NCBI RefSeq assembly: GCF_001625195.1
Contig: NC_054390.1
Span: 1,426,001-1,490,000 of the forward strand
Direction: 5' to 3'
Source of the DNA: Drechmeria coniospora
Taxonomy: Eukaryota; Ascomycota; Sordariomycetes; Hypocreales; Ophiocordycipitaceae
DNA length: 64,000 nt
Under the pieces are notes generated by a model, which had not been told where the DNA came from, ran no database searches, and was given only the letters and a program-made list of their open reading frames with translations. Positions 1 to 11,568 of this stretch are shown here, piece after piece (position 1 is the stretch's first letter; each line of letters opens with the position of its first letter). Both the position numbers and the translations under genes were made by a program.

Positions 1-1026
1 TGCGAAAAGCGACAGTATCAGATCTCAGTTCGATCATGAAGAGCAGATCGAAAGCAAGTCGACAAGGGGTGGCCGCCTCTCACCTGCGAGAGAGCAGCCC
101 GTGCCGTGGGTGCTGGTGCTTTGCTGCCAGGGGCTCTCGACGCGCAGGACGAAGCCGTTAGGCCCAAGGAGAACATCGACGACCAGATCCATCTCGGACT
201 CGGTCGAAGCAACTCTCATGTCCCGCCTAAAGGGCAGGTGCCCACCCTTGACGAGCACCCACTTTGGACCGAGGGTCTGGATGCGGCGGCCGATGATCTC
301 GATATCGGACACCGATTCTATGTCTCGACCATTCCTCGCGCACGCAGTTTGCGAAGGAGGAGGGTTGGCGTCAAGGATGAGTCTTGCCTCCGGGATATTG
401 GGCGTGAGGATGGTGGTGAGTGGGAAGAGATGACGGCAAAGACCTTGGATGGCATCGTGGGGCAGAAGTTCTGAGCCAGACGTCGAGACCATGACCTGTG
501 AGCAGCGAGTGAGACGGTGGCAATGGGGAGATGGGGTGATGCCGATGGGCGGCCCCTACCGGATCGACAACGAGAATGGGCACTTTGTGCTTCTTCAATT
601 GCCGGGAAACGGCCTCGATAGTATCTGCAGCTGCCAGCATGCCTTATTTCAAAGTCTCCCGTCAGCTCGCCCCCAGCTAGATGGCTAGTTGCTGAATGAG
701 AGCGTCCCACCTGTCGTGACGACATCTGCGCCCACGTCGTTCAAGCAAGCCTCGATCTGACACTCGACAAAACCGGAAGGGATGGGATGAAGAGCGTGAA
801 CACCCATAGTGTTCTGGGCTGTCAGCGCCGTCGTCGCCGTCATGGCGTAGCATCCATGGGCGGCGAGCACTTTCTGCCCGGCTTCGAGGCCGCTGGAGGA
901 ATCGAGTCAACGTTCAGTATGCGTGGATTGACAAGCCGGGGGGGGGGGCAGGAGATGAAGAGACAGCACTCACGCGCCGCCGGAGCTGTCAGAGCCGGCA
1001 ATCAGCAACACCCTACCGGTGACCAT
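1..1026 (-). CDS. THI20: Hydroxymethylpyrimidine/phosphomethylpyrimidine kinase (THI20-type), 3' part off the window
   Basis: Phosphorylates HMP and HMP-P in the pyrimidine branch of thiamine synthesis (ThiD family, ribokinase fold, cytosol). Exons I can join: 1026..974, 892..711, 642..560 and 495..84, all with GT-AG borders and preserved phase. Conceptual protein: starts MVTGRVLLIAGSDSSGGA, the nucleotide-binding Gly-rich start of ThiD; then CYAMTATTALTAQNT; VVDPVMVSTSGS; LTPNIPEA; VLVKGGH; and STHGTGCSLA, the catalytic anion-hole motif near the end of the kinase domain. After this a GTGAGA donor at 83 opens another intron and the rest lies beyond base 1. Fungal THI20 proteins usually carry a C-terminal TenA-like domain; whether this one does cannot be seen. 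The upstream ATG at 1221 in the same frame is not needed: the conserved N-terminus begins at 1026. Confidence 0.9.
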
Positions 1027-1706
1027 TCTGCTGTTGCAATCGAGTGAAGTCTCGAGCGTGGTTGGAAAACCTGAGGTGGGGAGGAAGCCTCGCACAAACC
1101 CCCAGCACCAGCAGCCTTCCACTTCAGTTCGCCGGCAGCAGTGGGGATATTGCTTCCAAAGTACACGCAAGTATACACAAATGCTGTCAAACAAGTTCGA
1201 GCAGTACACAGAGAACCGCAAGCTACGTTGTTAAGAATTAGTAGGTGCCATTACTCTTGCGGTACATCATCGTCTACAGTAGTGTAAGTAGTAGCTGGCT
1301 GTGGGGCATCTGAGTCGTGCAGTTTATAGGTCGACTCGATATGACGCAATGACGTACACCCACCTCACACATTGACAAGCACATATACAAATCCTCACGT
1401 ACCTATCCCCTCACACTTTCACACACTCACAAACATACGCTCACACATTTCTATACGCACCTGTGTATGCTCGTACATACATCACTCTACGTACGGGTGC
1501 GAGGCAGAAGGAAAATGGCACGAAGATGGGGAAGCGAGACCGAGAGACATCCAAAAGGAAGAGGAGACCGGGCACTTCATGCTGAAAATAGGCCCCTTCT
1601 TTTCAAACCTGGCTTGCTACCGACCAGTCGATACCCATCCGTTCGCCCCTTGCACTGGTGGTGCGCATATGTGGTGATCGGAACGCCGCTTCGCTTCCCC
1701 TCCACT
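1027..1706. other. Intergenic spacer with a CA-rich tract
   Basis: Space between the 3' end of AVO3 and the 5' end of THI20, both on the minus strand, so it holds the AVO3 3' UTR and the THI20 promoter. From about 1365 to 1490 the plus strand is rich in CACA/CATA steps (repeated CACAC, CACAY). I looked for a thiamine pyrophosphate riboswitch (conserved CTGAGA box) on the minus strand and did not find one. No credible ORF. Confidence 0.6.
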
Positions 1707-4700
1707 CTAATTGCGATTGTTTGGGCCGATTGGGACGCTGCCCTCCGCCCTCGTCGCATCGTCCGTCATTGGGCGGCATCCTTGGCCGGCTCGAGCCTGT
1801 TCGCGTCGCACTTGGAGCGGAGCTGGCGCCAGTTCCAAAGTCATCTCCACCGGCTCGCTGACGCTCCTCTGCCTCTCTGTCCTATCGTCGCCGCTGTTCT
1901 CGCCAGTCTGGCTGCTCTCGTCGTCGCCGCCGTCGCTCTCATCCTCGCCAAAGACGATCCGTCGCATCACGTTCTTCTCAAATAGATCGATCACCAGCCT
2001 ACGCACGCCGAGCCTGTAGTGGTTCCACTCCATGAGGCCCATGACTTGCTTGAAAAAGTCGGTGCTTCGGAATGCGTTGGGTTTGCGCTGCTTCAGCTTC
2101 TGCAGCTCGCCGAGCGCCTTCTTGTACAAGACCATGTTGCCGAGGTCGACAATGAGCTCCAGGATCCTCGCGTTGACGTCGCGGTCGCTGAGGAGGGGCG
2201 GCAGATCCGATGACTCGAGCGGCGGCCGCGCCTGTCGAGCGCGAGGCTGCTTCTGGATGGTGCACTGGGTGTCGTGCAGCTTGATCGACCCTCCGTTGAC
2301 GTGCCTCCACGGCTTCAGCGAGAACAGCCGGCCGAGGTCGTTGGGGATGCAAAAGCCCAACGAGGTGCCCGTCGACGTCGTGTTCGCATCCCAGCCGTGC
2401 TCGGAGACCATCTCCAATCCGTGTGAGGAGCGCGAGATGAGCCCGAGAACGAAGAATGCGGTGCCGCGCATGCTCATCACCTCGTGCGATTCCGCAATTC
2501 GAATGATCCTTTCAACAACGTCGCTCGCCTCCAGGAAGGGCGCGCCGAGCTCCATGGAGCCAACGTTTCCGACGGCCCACAGACAACCCTTGACCTTGGT
2601 CAGGATCTCGCCGTCGTCCGTCTGCATGCCCTGATCGCGAATGGTCGACACGAACTCCTCAAAGTGTCCCTTGTCGCTCAGGAGCCTGCAGCCCTCGCGA
2701 GTGCGAGTCAGCTCTCTGTAAAAGTGTGGTGGCACGTGGCTGTCGTGAAAGTCGGCGTCCACCGAGGCTTCGTCGAACAAGCTCATGCGATGGCCGTGAT
2801 CGTCCGTCTCGGCGAGGAACGCCCTAGCCAAGCTGGCTTCGATGACGCTCACGTAGGAATCGTTGCGCCCGAGGAACCAATCGTCCATCTCGTTGCTGAT
2901 GTAATCCAACCCGTCCAGGTAGTGGTATCCAATCGACGTGGACAGGAATCGCAGAAGTAGAGGCGCTCCAATTTCGCCTAGGTGGTCCAAGGCCGGCCGG
3001 CATTCAACGATGTATTCCAGATACGTCTTCCTGTTGCACGCGTTCTCCAGGATCTTGACGGCCGTCGAGCACACCTCGATCTCGGGGTCGTACAATTGCG
3101 TGACGAGGAGCTGAATCGCCCACTTGGAATCGCTGGCGCTGTTGTGCTCCTTCAACGAGGACACCGGCCGCATGGTGCATTTGCGAAGCGTGTTCGTCGC
3201 GTGTATGCGGATGTCCTTTGTGCCCGCCGTCAGGGCCTTGGACAGCAGGACCCGGGGATGACCCTGGAGACTGTAGTCAAAGTTGGACAGCAGCATCTTG
3301 ATGAGATCCGGTCGTTGTTTCAGGTCGACGATGTGGTACATCATGTTGAACATCCTCCAACGCTCCAGCAGGAGAAGTCCCTTGGGATCTGTGCTGAGGA
3401 CGCCGAGCATGGAGAAATAGCCGCAACACAGCGTGTCCGTGAGACGATCTCTCGCGAACATTGGGTACTGGGCGGTAAGGCCGCTCGTCTGCGTTCGTGT
3501 TAGCCACCGGCGGCGCTATACCAGTCACACGCGGTCAAGAACGCACCGGGTCACATTGAGCCAGACACTCGGCGATCTGTCTCAGCAGCTTGCTGTCGGC
3601 AAGGAACTTGACGCCTTCGGGTGTCATCAGCAGGGAATGCACCAGCGCGCACCCTGCCTTGACATATTTCTGCGTGTTCCTCGTGTTCTTGATATCCGCA
3701 AACTTGTACTTGAAGGGCCGGTAGAAGCTCATGATCCTCTTCATGAACTTGGACGCTTTGACCGCTTCGTCCAGCCGTTTTCCGATTTGCAGCGGCCCTT
3801 CGATGACCTTCATGATGACGTCCCAGTTCCACTTTAGGTAATTGGAGCTATTCAAGACGCCCGTGTCGATGACGAACTGGCGAAATGTCGCATCGTCGAA
3901 CACGATGGCGGCGTTGGCTTTGGGGTGATCCTCCGTCACGCCCATGTTCTGCATGCTGTCGCTCGAGGGCAGCGCGTCGGCCATGGATTCGGACGGCGCG
4001 CTCTTGTAAAGCGTTCTGCTGACACTGCTGATCTGGTAGACGATGCCCGAGGCGACAAAATGAGTTTCGTTCCCGAACTCGGTCGCCGCCGAGAAAAGAT
4101 CGGGCAGAAGCTGAAGCTCGGCGCTCCACGAGGGAGGAAGAAGGCGACTGGCCAGCTTGAGAACTTCCCCGATCAGCAGCGTGGTCTTGCGCTTCAGCAT
4201 CGGGTCCTCCTCGGACTGGGCAATCAGCAACAAGCTCTGCAGCAGGCCAGTCTTGATAAAGGTTGCGAGGAGCAGGGCGGTATAATGATCGACAAAGTTC
4301 TGCTCGCTGTTGTCCTCTTCGAGGTGCAGCATCGCGCTCTGCTCCCGAAGGCTGGCAGTCTTCATGTTGGCGACCCTTCCGTAGGTTGTCAGTCTCCGGC
4401 CGGCCAGAAACGACGTGGCCCACGCGGGGGGTTTGATGCGCAGCAGGGAGAAAAGGAGGTCCAGGACGGTCTCCCGGATGGCAGGATTCGGAAAGAGCAG
4501 GCTCGAGATGAGCGACCTGATCGGTCGGAAGTCGTACATGCAGAGAGACATCAGGCCAGACCATGATCTCATGGCCGCGGAGACAGCCCGGGAACTCTGC
4601 TTCAGGATGCTCTCCGTGGCGGCCAGCTGGTCTGTGAAGGCGGTGAAGACGGTATCCAGGCCGTATCCCGGGTGGATGTACTTTCGTCGCTGTGGCGTGT

Positions 4701-6038
4701 CGAAAAGAAAAAGGAAAGCGGCCATGAGACTCTCCGGGGCCTTGTAGGTCCCCTCCGACAAGGCCTCGGAGAGCGGTCCGAGGCCACCAGAGGCCACAAG
4801 GAGGGCCGGATCCCGCACCATGATCTCGGCCAAGGTCTCGATACAGATGGGCCGTAACCGGTCGATGTTCTGGTCGGCAGCCTGGACGCCAGGCCGACGT
4901 TCCTCTCCTTGTTCCGCAACGGCGACGAGGGTGCGCACGACGGCTCGTGAGATTTCCTTGACTCCGCCCTTGACGTCGAGAAAGGCTCGCACAAACTTGA
5001 GAGATTGCTCTCGCTCGACGTCGGCTTTCCGATAGTTGTTCAACGACCTCGCGAAGTTAGCAACATTGTTCCGTGACGGACGGCATCTTCGCCCTACCGT
5101 ATGACCAGATAATCCGTGTTGAGGCTACGAATTTTTTGAAGGGAAGCCACATCCGTGATGGCGTAGCGGGTTGCCCGGTAGCCGGCGGCGGCGACCTCGC
5201 GGCTTTCGCTCAGGAGCATCATCTGCATCCTCAGGCCGAAGACGGACCAGACGAGATCATACTTGATGGTCGGGTGCCGCTTGAAAAGATCGACCAGCTG
5301 ATTGGCACGGCTGACATAATGCTCCGGTGCCATGCCCTCGACTTCGAGCGCCTGGAGAAGCTCCGCCACGGTAAAGGTCGGGCTCTCAAGCAACTCCTCG
5401 ACATCGGAGCCAAGGGCCGATCTTGCGATGCTCGGTGGCGAGCGCAGGCTCAAAGCGTGGAAGGTGCTCTCCTGCTGCGTCCGATTCCTCGTCGGCGTCG
5501 TCGGCAGTACCGGCCGCGGCCGTTGGGCGTCTGCTATTTTCTGTCGCAGCTCCTTGATCCTCGAATTGCTGGCGCTGAGCTCGGCCTCGACTCTCTGCCG
5601 CTGCTCTTTGGTCTGCTTCGCTTTCTTAATGTTCAGCGCCTCGAGCATGTTCTCACTACCTTCCTTGATCTTGAGCTCCCGGTTCAGTCTGTCCTTGAGG
5701 ACGGAGAGTGCCTGCTCGGCGGCGGCATTCGTATCCTCCGATTCAAACTTGTCCGCGACGCTGCTGGGGTAGACGGAGCCTACGTCAGCACGACTTGCCG
5801 TGCGGCCCGACAGCATCTGGCTCCGCAGCTCCGAGCTGAAGCTGCCGGGACCAACGATGGGGTTGAGGCTGCTGCCCCTGGGGGTGAAGGAGCTCGACGA
5901 GGCGGTGACGTTGCGTGCGGCACCGCCGTTGGGAAGGTGCAGGGCGTTTCCATCGCGATCGAGGCTCGTTCGACCTTGTTGCAGGTGATGGTGGCCTTGA
6001 TGTTGGGAGGATTGGGAGGATTGAGACGGCATGGTCAT
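1707..6038 (-). CDS. TSC11: TORC2 subunit AVO3/TSC11 (rictor, STE16/pianissimo family)
   Basis: Rictor-type scaffold of TOR complex 2, which controls AGC kinases, actin polarity and membrane/cell-wall homeostasis. Three exons join in frame: 6038..5098, 5047..3547 and 3488..1707, with a GCTAAC branch site in both introns; about 1407 aa, a normal size for fungal rictor. N-terminus is low complexity (Ser/Gln/His). At about residues 105-170 lies a Lys/Glu-rich coiled coil typical of an HR1 segment (KDRLNRELKIKEGSENMLEA). Downstream are the conserved rictor helical-repeat blocks, for example LDLLFSLLRIKPPAWATSF, ALVHSLLMTPEGVKFL and YFSMLGVLSTDPKGLLLLER, and a late RLVIDLFEKNVMRRIVF block. The C-terminal ~60 residues are acidic/Ser-rich, then low complexity. 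The start at 6038 is the first ATG of the frame and precedes the low-complexity region; a later start cannot be excluded. Confidence 0.93.
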
Positions 6039-8221
6039 GGCCTTTTATCCCGTCGTCGAGGGAGCTGTCCGCAAGCAAAGGGCCGTGACCTGTCCACCCG
6101 GTGGGACTGCGCCCCGGATTCGATGAGGGTGCATCCGTCTGCTCTGTCCTTCTCCGGTCTCTTGTTTGGCTGCTAAAAGGTTACAGAGTTGGCACAAGCC
6201 GGATCGACGGCGGAGGTTGGGCAGAGTGGACGACGTCGCAGGCAGAGCGCGATTTGGGGGTGTTGAGAGTGGGCGAATCGGCTAGAATGCCAGAGACGAT
6301 GAATATCTGTACGGAAGCTGCGCAAGAGTCAACATTTGTGGCTGCGACAAGCAAAGTCCATGCTCAGCGTTTGCCGGGTCGTACGTATACATGTACGAGA
6401 AACATCGAGCGCAGAGGACTGGTAGGTTCGTAGGCCGCGTCGACAGGTTGTAGCTACGAGGAGCAGCTGGATGACAGGTGTGGGCTCGTCTGTATCCGAG
6501 TCGTAAGTATTACGGAGTAATTAGGTACTACGAAGTACTTCGTGCTAGTACAGTACGTGCTTTCTGACAAGCACAAGTAGGCGGACAATGTACCGACTAG
6601 TCCTCGGTACTCTGTCGGCTACGGTGCAAAACTCAAGGTACGTACTGGGGGGTCTTCGTCCAAATCGACGGAGGAACATGTGCACCTGGCAAGTTGTCCA
6701 GGCGCATTCGTAGGTGGTAGCTGCTAATAGCAGAGTTGCTAATAGCAGAATTTCACGGCGGTCAAGGTAGGTGTACTACTTCCATAGTATCAACAGGAAC
6801 ACCGGGACGTACAATCAATCACCTACTCGGAGTACGGACTACATGTGTTGGAATAATACTAGTAATAGTAAGGTGGTGGTGGTGTACGGCGCATGGGGCA
6901 CTCCAACTACTCATCAAAGCAACGACTACTATAATACATGTACATAGGTGTATTGAATTCTCCTTCTGCAGTAGGTAGGTACCTAGCAGATATGCTTGGT
7001 CACGTATCTGTACAGAGCAGTAGGTCTTTGGGACCTTGGCACTTGGAATGCTGGTAGGACTGTCCACTTGGCCGGGCGTTTCCATGGAGTATTACCCGTA
7101 GGAACCATAGTTTTCTGCGCAGGCACGGGTAATTGCATTGTGCAATAGTAAGGCTACTACGGAGTACTGTGTACTAACAAAGTAATAGTAGTAGTAGTAG
7201 TAATACCAAGTATCTACTGCCTCAGTGTGTACGGAGTACAGGAGTTGGTTAGTAATATAAGGTAATAGACGTAGAAGTATCTGCAATTGGGGACGGGTGC
7301 TCATTCTATAGTCACACACAGGTCGACGCCAATTCAGGACGGTGTACGAAGTACTCCGTACGGACTAAGGCGTTCTCATTTTCATGGCATGTTACCTACG
7401 AATAGGAGGGATATCATACGATCGATGGTGGTGACATACTCCTCAGCATGATGCTAACGATGTCGGAACCCCTTGTACGACTCCCATCTTTTCCCAACGC
7501 AGGTGCCTCCTACGATTTGTGTAGGTACATTAGGATAACGATGCATGCATGATAATAGTGGTCGGCGAAGGCAAACTACCGATTGATTACACCTACTCGC
7601 CGAAGCGTCTGTAGATGAAACGGAGGGGTGTGGACCAAGCAACGAGCCGCCTTTCGGAACATTCGACTGCCCCAACCCAAGCCCGGTTTTAGAACACAGG
7701 CCATTTCCAGGCCGTCCTTGGTGGGGCGTATGCTAATGATACATCGCCGGGTGACCGCTGAAGGAAGCCTCCGCACGAATGCCACTGGTGGGTGTGCGTA
7801 AGTACATCTGCCAGTGGTACAGGAGACTGCAGTACCTTGAATTAAGGGAACGCGCTACGACTCAACTGGTTATCACCTGACAACGTACTCCGTACGTACA
7901 AGGACGAGTTTGTGCTAAAATCCAGACGGCCTGCGTCGTGTTATGTTTGTACCAGTGCAAGACCGACCTACAGTACAGCATCATGAGCGGACGTTTGTTG
8001 AGCCTCTGATCAACAGGTGCCTTGCAGGATACGCATGTATACTCGTACATAAGTATACTACATGTAGGTATCCTGCATGGTCTTGTGCACATACTTAGTT
8101 GTACTTCCATACAACTACTTGTACTGTTACATAGACACGTACTGTAAGTACAAGTACTGTACTTACTGAACTCCGTACATGTACTTAGGTATACACCTAG
8201 GTGTACTTACGTCCTGTGGGT

Positions 8222-8258
8222 GTACGGAGTACTCGTACGGAGTACTCGTACGGAGCAC
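8222..8258. repeat. Tandem array of GTACGGAGTACTC (about 2.8 copies)
   Basis: Three consecutive copies of a 13-nt unit GTACGGAGTACTC, the last diverging (GTACGGAGCAC). It is followed by a short GTAA run (about 8270-8285). The unit is the same word that occurs singly all over the spacers of this window. Confidence 0.85.
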
Positions 8259-8500
8259 GTAACTGTACAGTAAGTAAGTAAGTAAATACTTGTATTCGAT
8301 ATGTGCAAGGAAGGGCATTAAGGGGGGGGCTGGAATTAAATCATCCGATACTCGCAAGATGCAAAGTATGTACTCGTACTTTAGTTCTGCCAGCGAGCAT
8401 CCTTCCTACACGTCGCCGACACCAGTGACGACAGTGGAGTCCAGGGGAGGGGGTGGCCATTCTTGGTACCTCCACCCAGTACTGCGTTGCTGGCAGGGAT

Positions 8501-8514
8501 TCGGCGGGCTCCGA
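8501..8514. promoter_or_regulatory. Putative UaY-type zinc-cluster binding site upstream of uricase
   Basis: The sequence TCGG-CGGGCT-CCGA exactly fits the palindrome TCGG-N6-CCGA described for UaY, the Aspergillus nidulans activator of purine-degradation genes. It lies about 435 bp upstream of the uricase start codon. The match and the gene are seen directly; that a UaY orthologue binds here is inference. Another zinc-cluster protein of the PPR1 class would recognise a similar site. Confidence 0.55.
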
Positions 8515-8781
8515 GCCTCCCCCAACCAGCCATCGCCGGTTTCCAATGGACTTCGATCCAGTTGCGATACGGAGATGGGCCGGCTCGCATCTGGCCGAAA
8601 CCTGCTCCATGACCCCAAGGTGTCATTGACTCTGCAGTATTACCAGTTATTCCCACGTACACTACCAATGTGCATACAGCCAAGTTGTAGGCATATATAT
8701 TCATCTCCCCTCCAGTTTCCCTCCTCCTCCTGCCAGAGCCATCCATACTCCCAAAGCCATCCAAATTCACGTCCTTCGCCA

Positions 8782-8792
8782 AGATAAGATAA
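8782..8792 (+). promoter_or_regulatory. Two overlapping GATA-factor (AreA/NIT2) sites upstream of uricase
   Basis: AGATAAGATAA contains two HGATAR motifs sharing one base, about 155 bp before the uricase ATG. Paired GATA sites are the classical arrangement for nitrogen-metabolite control by AreA/NIT2, which acts on purine catabolic genes in other filamentous ascomycetes. Position and sequence are observed; function is inferred. Confidence 0.55.
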
Positions 8793-8948
8793 CGGGCAAC
8801 GAACGAATCTCCAGCACACCTCCTCGCTGACCGCCGCCGTTGTGCAGCGACAGACAAGCCCGGCATCGGCATTGACGGCCATCACCAGCTGCGCACCTGA
8901 AACTTCTAGAAATTTTTGGAATCTCCGGATCCCCAAACCACTATCACC

Positions 8949-10022
8949 ATGCCCTTCGTCTCCGCTGCCCGTTACGGCAAGGACAATGTGCGCGTCCTCA
9001 AGGTCTCGCGCGACGCCAAAACCGGCGTCCAGCACGTCGTCGAGATGACCGTCTGCTGCCTCCTCGAGGGAGACATTGACAGCTCGTACACGCGAGCAGA
9101 CAACAGCGTCGTCGTCGCCACCGACTCCATCAAGAACACCATCTACATCACGGCAAAGCAGAACCCTGTCCACCCGCCCGAGCTCTTCGCCTCCATACTC
9201 GGAAGCCACTTCATCCAGAAGTATAGCCACATCCATGCCGCCAACATCTCCGTCATCTCCACCCGCTGGGCCCGCATGGACGTCGACGGGAAGCCGCATC
9301 CCCACAGCTTCATCAAAGACGCTGGCGAGACGCGCAACGCCGAAGTGCGCGTATGTCGCAAGGACGGTATCCTCGTCACCAGCGCCATCGCTGGCCTGTC
9401 CGTCCTCAAAAGCACCGGTTCCGCCTTCCACGGCTTCGTCCGCGATGAATACACGACGCTTCCCGAGACTTGGGACCGCATCCTCGCCACGAACGTCGAT
9501 GCTCGCTGGAACTGGAGCCGATTTGCCGACCTCCGAGCCGTCCGGGCCGCCGAGCCCAAGTTCGACCGTGCCTACGACCTAGCGCGCAACATCACCCTCA
9601 AGCTATTTGCCGAGGACAACAGTGCCAGCGTTCAAAATACCATGTATAAGATGTGTGAGCAGATTCTTGCTGCTGTTCCCGAGACTCAGAGCGTCGCCTA
9701 TTCGCTGCCCAACAACCACAACTTCGAGATCAGTGAGTAGCCATTTTTTTAACCAGTACCTTGTACCTTCTTACGCGTGAGTCCGAGACGACTGATCCTT
9801 TCCACCACAGACTTGAGCTGGCACAAGGGCCTGAAGAACACTGGCAAGGATGCCGAGGTCTACGCCCCGCAGTCCTCCCCCAACGGCCTCATCAAGTGTG
9901 AGGTGTCGCGTTCGTAAGTTGTCCAAGTCCATGCCACCTTCACAGAACAGAACAGTTCTAAATGGAATGCACACAGGGAGACAAGAGGTGACGTGGCCGG
10001 TTCGACCCGGTCCAAGTTGTAG
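8949..10022 (+). CDS. uaZ: Uricase (urate oxidase), peroxisomal
   Basis: Cofactor-free oxidation of urate to 5-hydroxyisourate in purine catabolism. Exons 8949..9732, 9811..9913 and 9977..10022 give 310 aa. Seen: AARYGKDNVRV (N-terminal Lys of the catalytic triad), NSVVVATDSIKNTIY (catalytic Thr), the family signature LKSTGSAFHGFVRDEYTT, SLPNNHNFEI (catalytic His) and LSWHKGL. A naive reading stops just after the second exon (VSRS). But the sequence there is a perfect GTAAGT donor (9914), and splicing to the AG at 9976 adds a tail ending STRSKL-stop, a canonical peroxisomal PTS1 (SKL). An AG at 9955 is in the same frame but would make a 42-bp intron. Intron 1 creates EINLSW where relatives have EIDLSW. 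Promoter has UaY-like and GATA sites. Confidence 0.95.
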
Positions 10023-10399
10023 ATTTCGTGCTGTAACGATAGTTGGGCGATCTTCAATGCACACAAAATCGCCATGATAATGCCATTTTTGGTCTCCTCT
10101 CGTGGGTGCTCGTACTTGGTTGTCGTAATTATCGATAACAATTCAGTCTCCATGCCGGCCTTTCAGCTGCCATTTAATCCACCTCGTACAGGGCGAAGGC
10201 TGCGACTCGGCGCATAACCCAGTACCATCCGTATAGACGGATGCAATGGCCAATGGAGTGAGGACGGGTAGTATACGGGAGCCTGATGATGAATGCATGT
10301 GAGATCGTAACATATGATCATCTGGTAGTGGATGTAGATAGTACATTGGGCCGTTCCCGTAAATGCGTAGTCACCAAACATGCTCCAGGCCGAATCGCC
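10023..10399. other. Convergent spacer between uricase and MRPL23
   Basis: Holds the 3' untranslated ends of two converging genes. I see no ORF, repeat array or RNA gene; only a few GTAC-type words. Confidence 0.6.
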
Positions 10400-10990
10400 T
10401 CATATCCTCTCCTTGTCCTTTTCCCGAATCATCTCGACGGCCTCCTCCCACCCATCGATTCCTACAGCTACGCCACCAAATCGAATCAGATTTTGCTTGT
10501 ACGGGTGCGAGTCGCCCTCAAACGCTTTTAAACGCGCCAGCCGCTTGTCCCGCAGTCTGTTCTTCGGCAGCATGCCGGAAACAGCTTTGCGCAGAATTTC
10601 GCTTCCTCCTTGCTTCTCTATTAGTGCGTCCATTGTGAGCGCCTTGAGGCTACCGGGCCGTGTTGTGTGTCTGTAGTACATCTTTCGCCATTTCTTGTTA
10701 CCCGTCGTGTGAAGAGCAGCGCAATTCGTCACGACGACGTAATCGCCGCAGTCTGTAGAGGGGTCAAAGATCGGTTTGTGCTTGCCCATGAGCAAGATGG
10801 CGATCCGAGAGGCAAGCCGACCCAAGGATGGGGGTGTGACGCTGCTCTGGGTGGAGAGGGAATGGTGTGGTAAGGAGGCCGAGACTTGGTGCCAGACCCG
10901 AGAGTATGCGAGTCGGCTCTGGTAAACGGGTCAGGACGCTCCAGGCAGATTGGGCCGGGGAATTCTTACCAGGCCGAGGGTTTGCGACAT
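10400..10990 (-). CDS. MRPL23: Mitochondrial large-subunit ribosomal protein uL13m (MRPL23)
   Basis: Structural protein of the mitochondrial 54S subunit, L13 family. Two exons: a tiny first exon 10990..10970 coding MSQTLGL, donor GTAAGA, then 10918..10400 beginning SRLAYSRVWHQVSAS; about 179 aa. Recognisable L13 blocks: SLGRLASRIAILLMGKHKP, GDYVVVTNCAALHTTGNK, YYRHTTRPGSLK and AVSGMLPKNRLRDKRLARLK. The large open frame alone would start inside the family's conserved region; the small first exon restores a family-like N-terminus, which is why I place the start at 10990. The Arg/Ser-rich N-terminus suits a mitochondrial presequence. Convergent with uricase. Confidence 0.93.
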
Positions 10991-11568
10991 TGTGGGCTTC
11001 CTCAAGCTCACTCGGATAGTGGCTTGTATCGTAGATTGGAGGTGTGCCGTGAGAGCAAGTTTGACGTTTCCAGGTCTCAAACGGAGCCCCGATAGGTTCA
11101 CTGGTCACGGCGCACGCTGTTCGGTCCATCGCTGAGTCAGCAAAGTCGGCAGTGGCAGAATTTCCTGCCTTGCCATTCCCAGCAACAATTTTTCAATGCC
11201 GCATGTGACCGCCCTCAGGAACACAGCACGGAAGGTATTAATTAATGATGTGTCTCACGACGCCTCCACCTGTAATCACTGATATGAAGTGGTCAACGCC
11301 GGCCATTACTCGAATTATTTCCGGAATAATACTGTAAATGGAAACATAATACCATCAATCCCGGATTTTATTAGCTCTGCAAGGTTCGCAGATTTGACAT
11401 TGCATAACCGCTGCCCGTTGTTTACATTTACAGTACTGCAAACATAAGTGTACGTGACCAGCAATCATATGAATTGTTCCTCCTCTCTTCAGCTCTTATC
11501 GTACACGTACAGCTCGAAGTAGGGAAAGACCGATGAGCAATAAGTCTGACATTTCCGTATGGCATAAA
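10991..11568. other. Spacer between CCS1 3' end and MRPL23 promoter
   Basis: Moderately AT-rich around 11220-11420. No ORF or RNA gene recognised. Contains the MRPL23 promoter (minus-strand gene starting at 10990). Confidence 0.55.

Larger units (their letters stand above)
6039..8948. repeat. Intergenic desert with dispersed GTAC-type repeats; divergent promoters
   Basis: Separates the divergently transcribed AVO3 and uricase genes. From about 6490 to 8300 the sequence is crowded with GTAC tetramers 1-3 bases apart, giving TACGGAGTAC, GTACTCCGTAC, TACATGTAC and GTACAGTAC in both orientations. A (TAG)n microsatellite lies at about 7184-7203 and a tandem 13-nt array at 8222-8258. No ORF resembles a protein. 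The last ~500 bases belong to the uricase promoter (see separate regulatory entries). Confidence 0.8.

Noticed and set aside
1027..1240. TPP riboswitch in the 5' region of the thiamine gene
   Set aside because: Fungal thiamine genes sometimes carry one, so I read the minus strand upstream of 1026 and intron 1 for the conserved CTGAGA box and matching helices. None is present.
2484..6176. Several long plus-strand frames opposite AVO3
   Set aside because: Shadows of the AVO3 exons; the minus-strand reading has clear rictor motifs and clean splice sites.
8640..9431. 263-codon open frame antisense to uricase
   Set aside because: It is the mirror of a GC-rich coding exon; its Asp/Gly/Val-rich content is typical of antisense shadows.
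9914..9955. 42-bp intron with acceptor at 9955 in uricase
   Set aside because: In frame and also leads to SKL, but shorter than the other introns here; the acceptor at 9976 (63 bp) is preferred. Not excluded.
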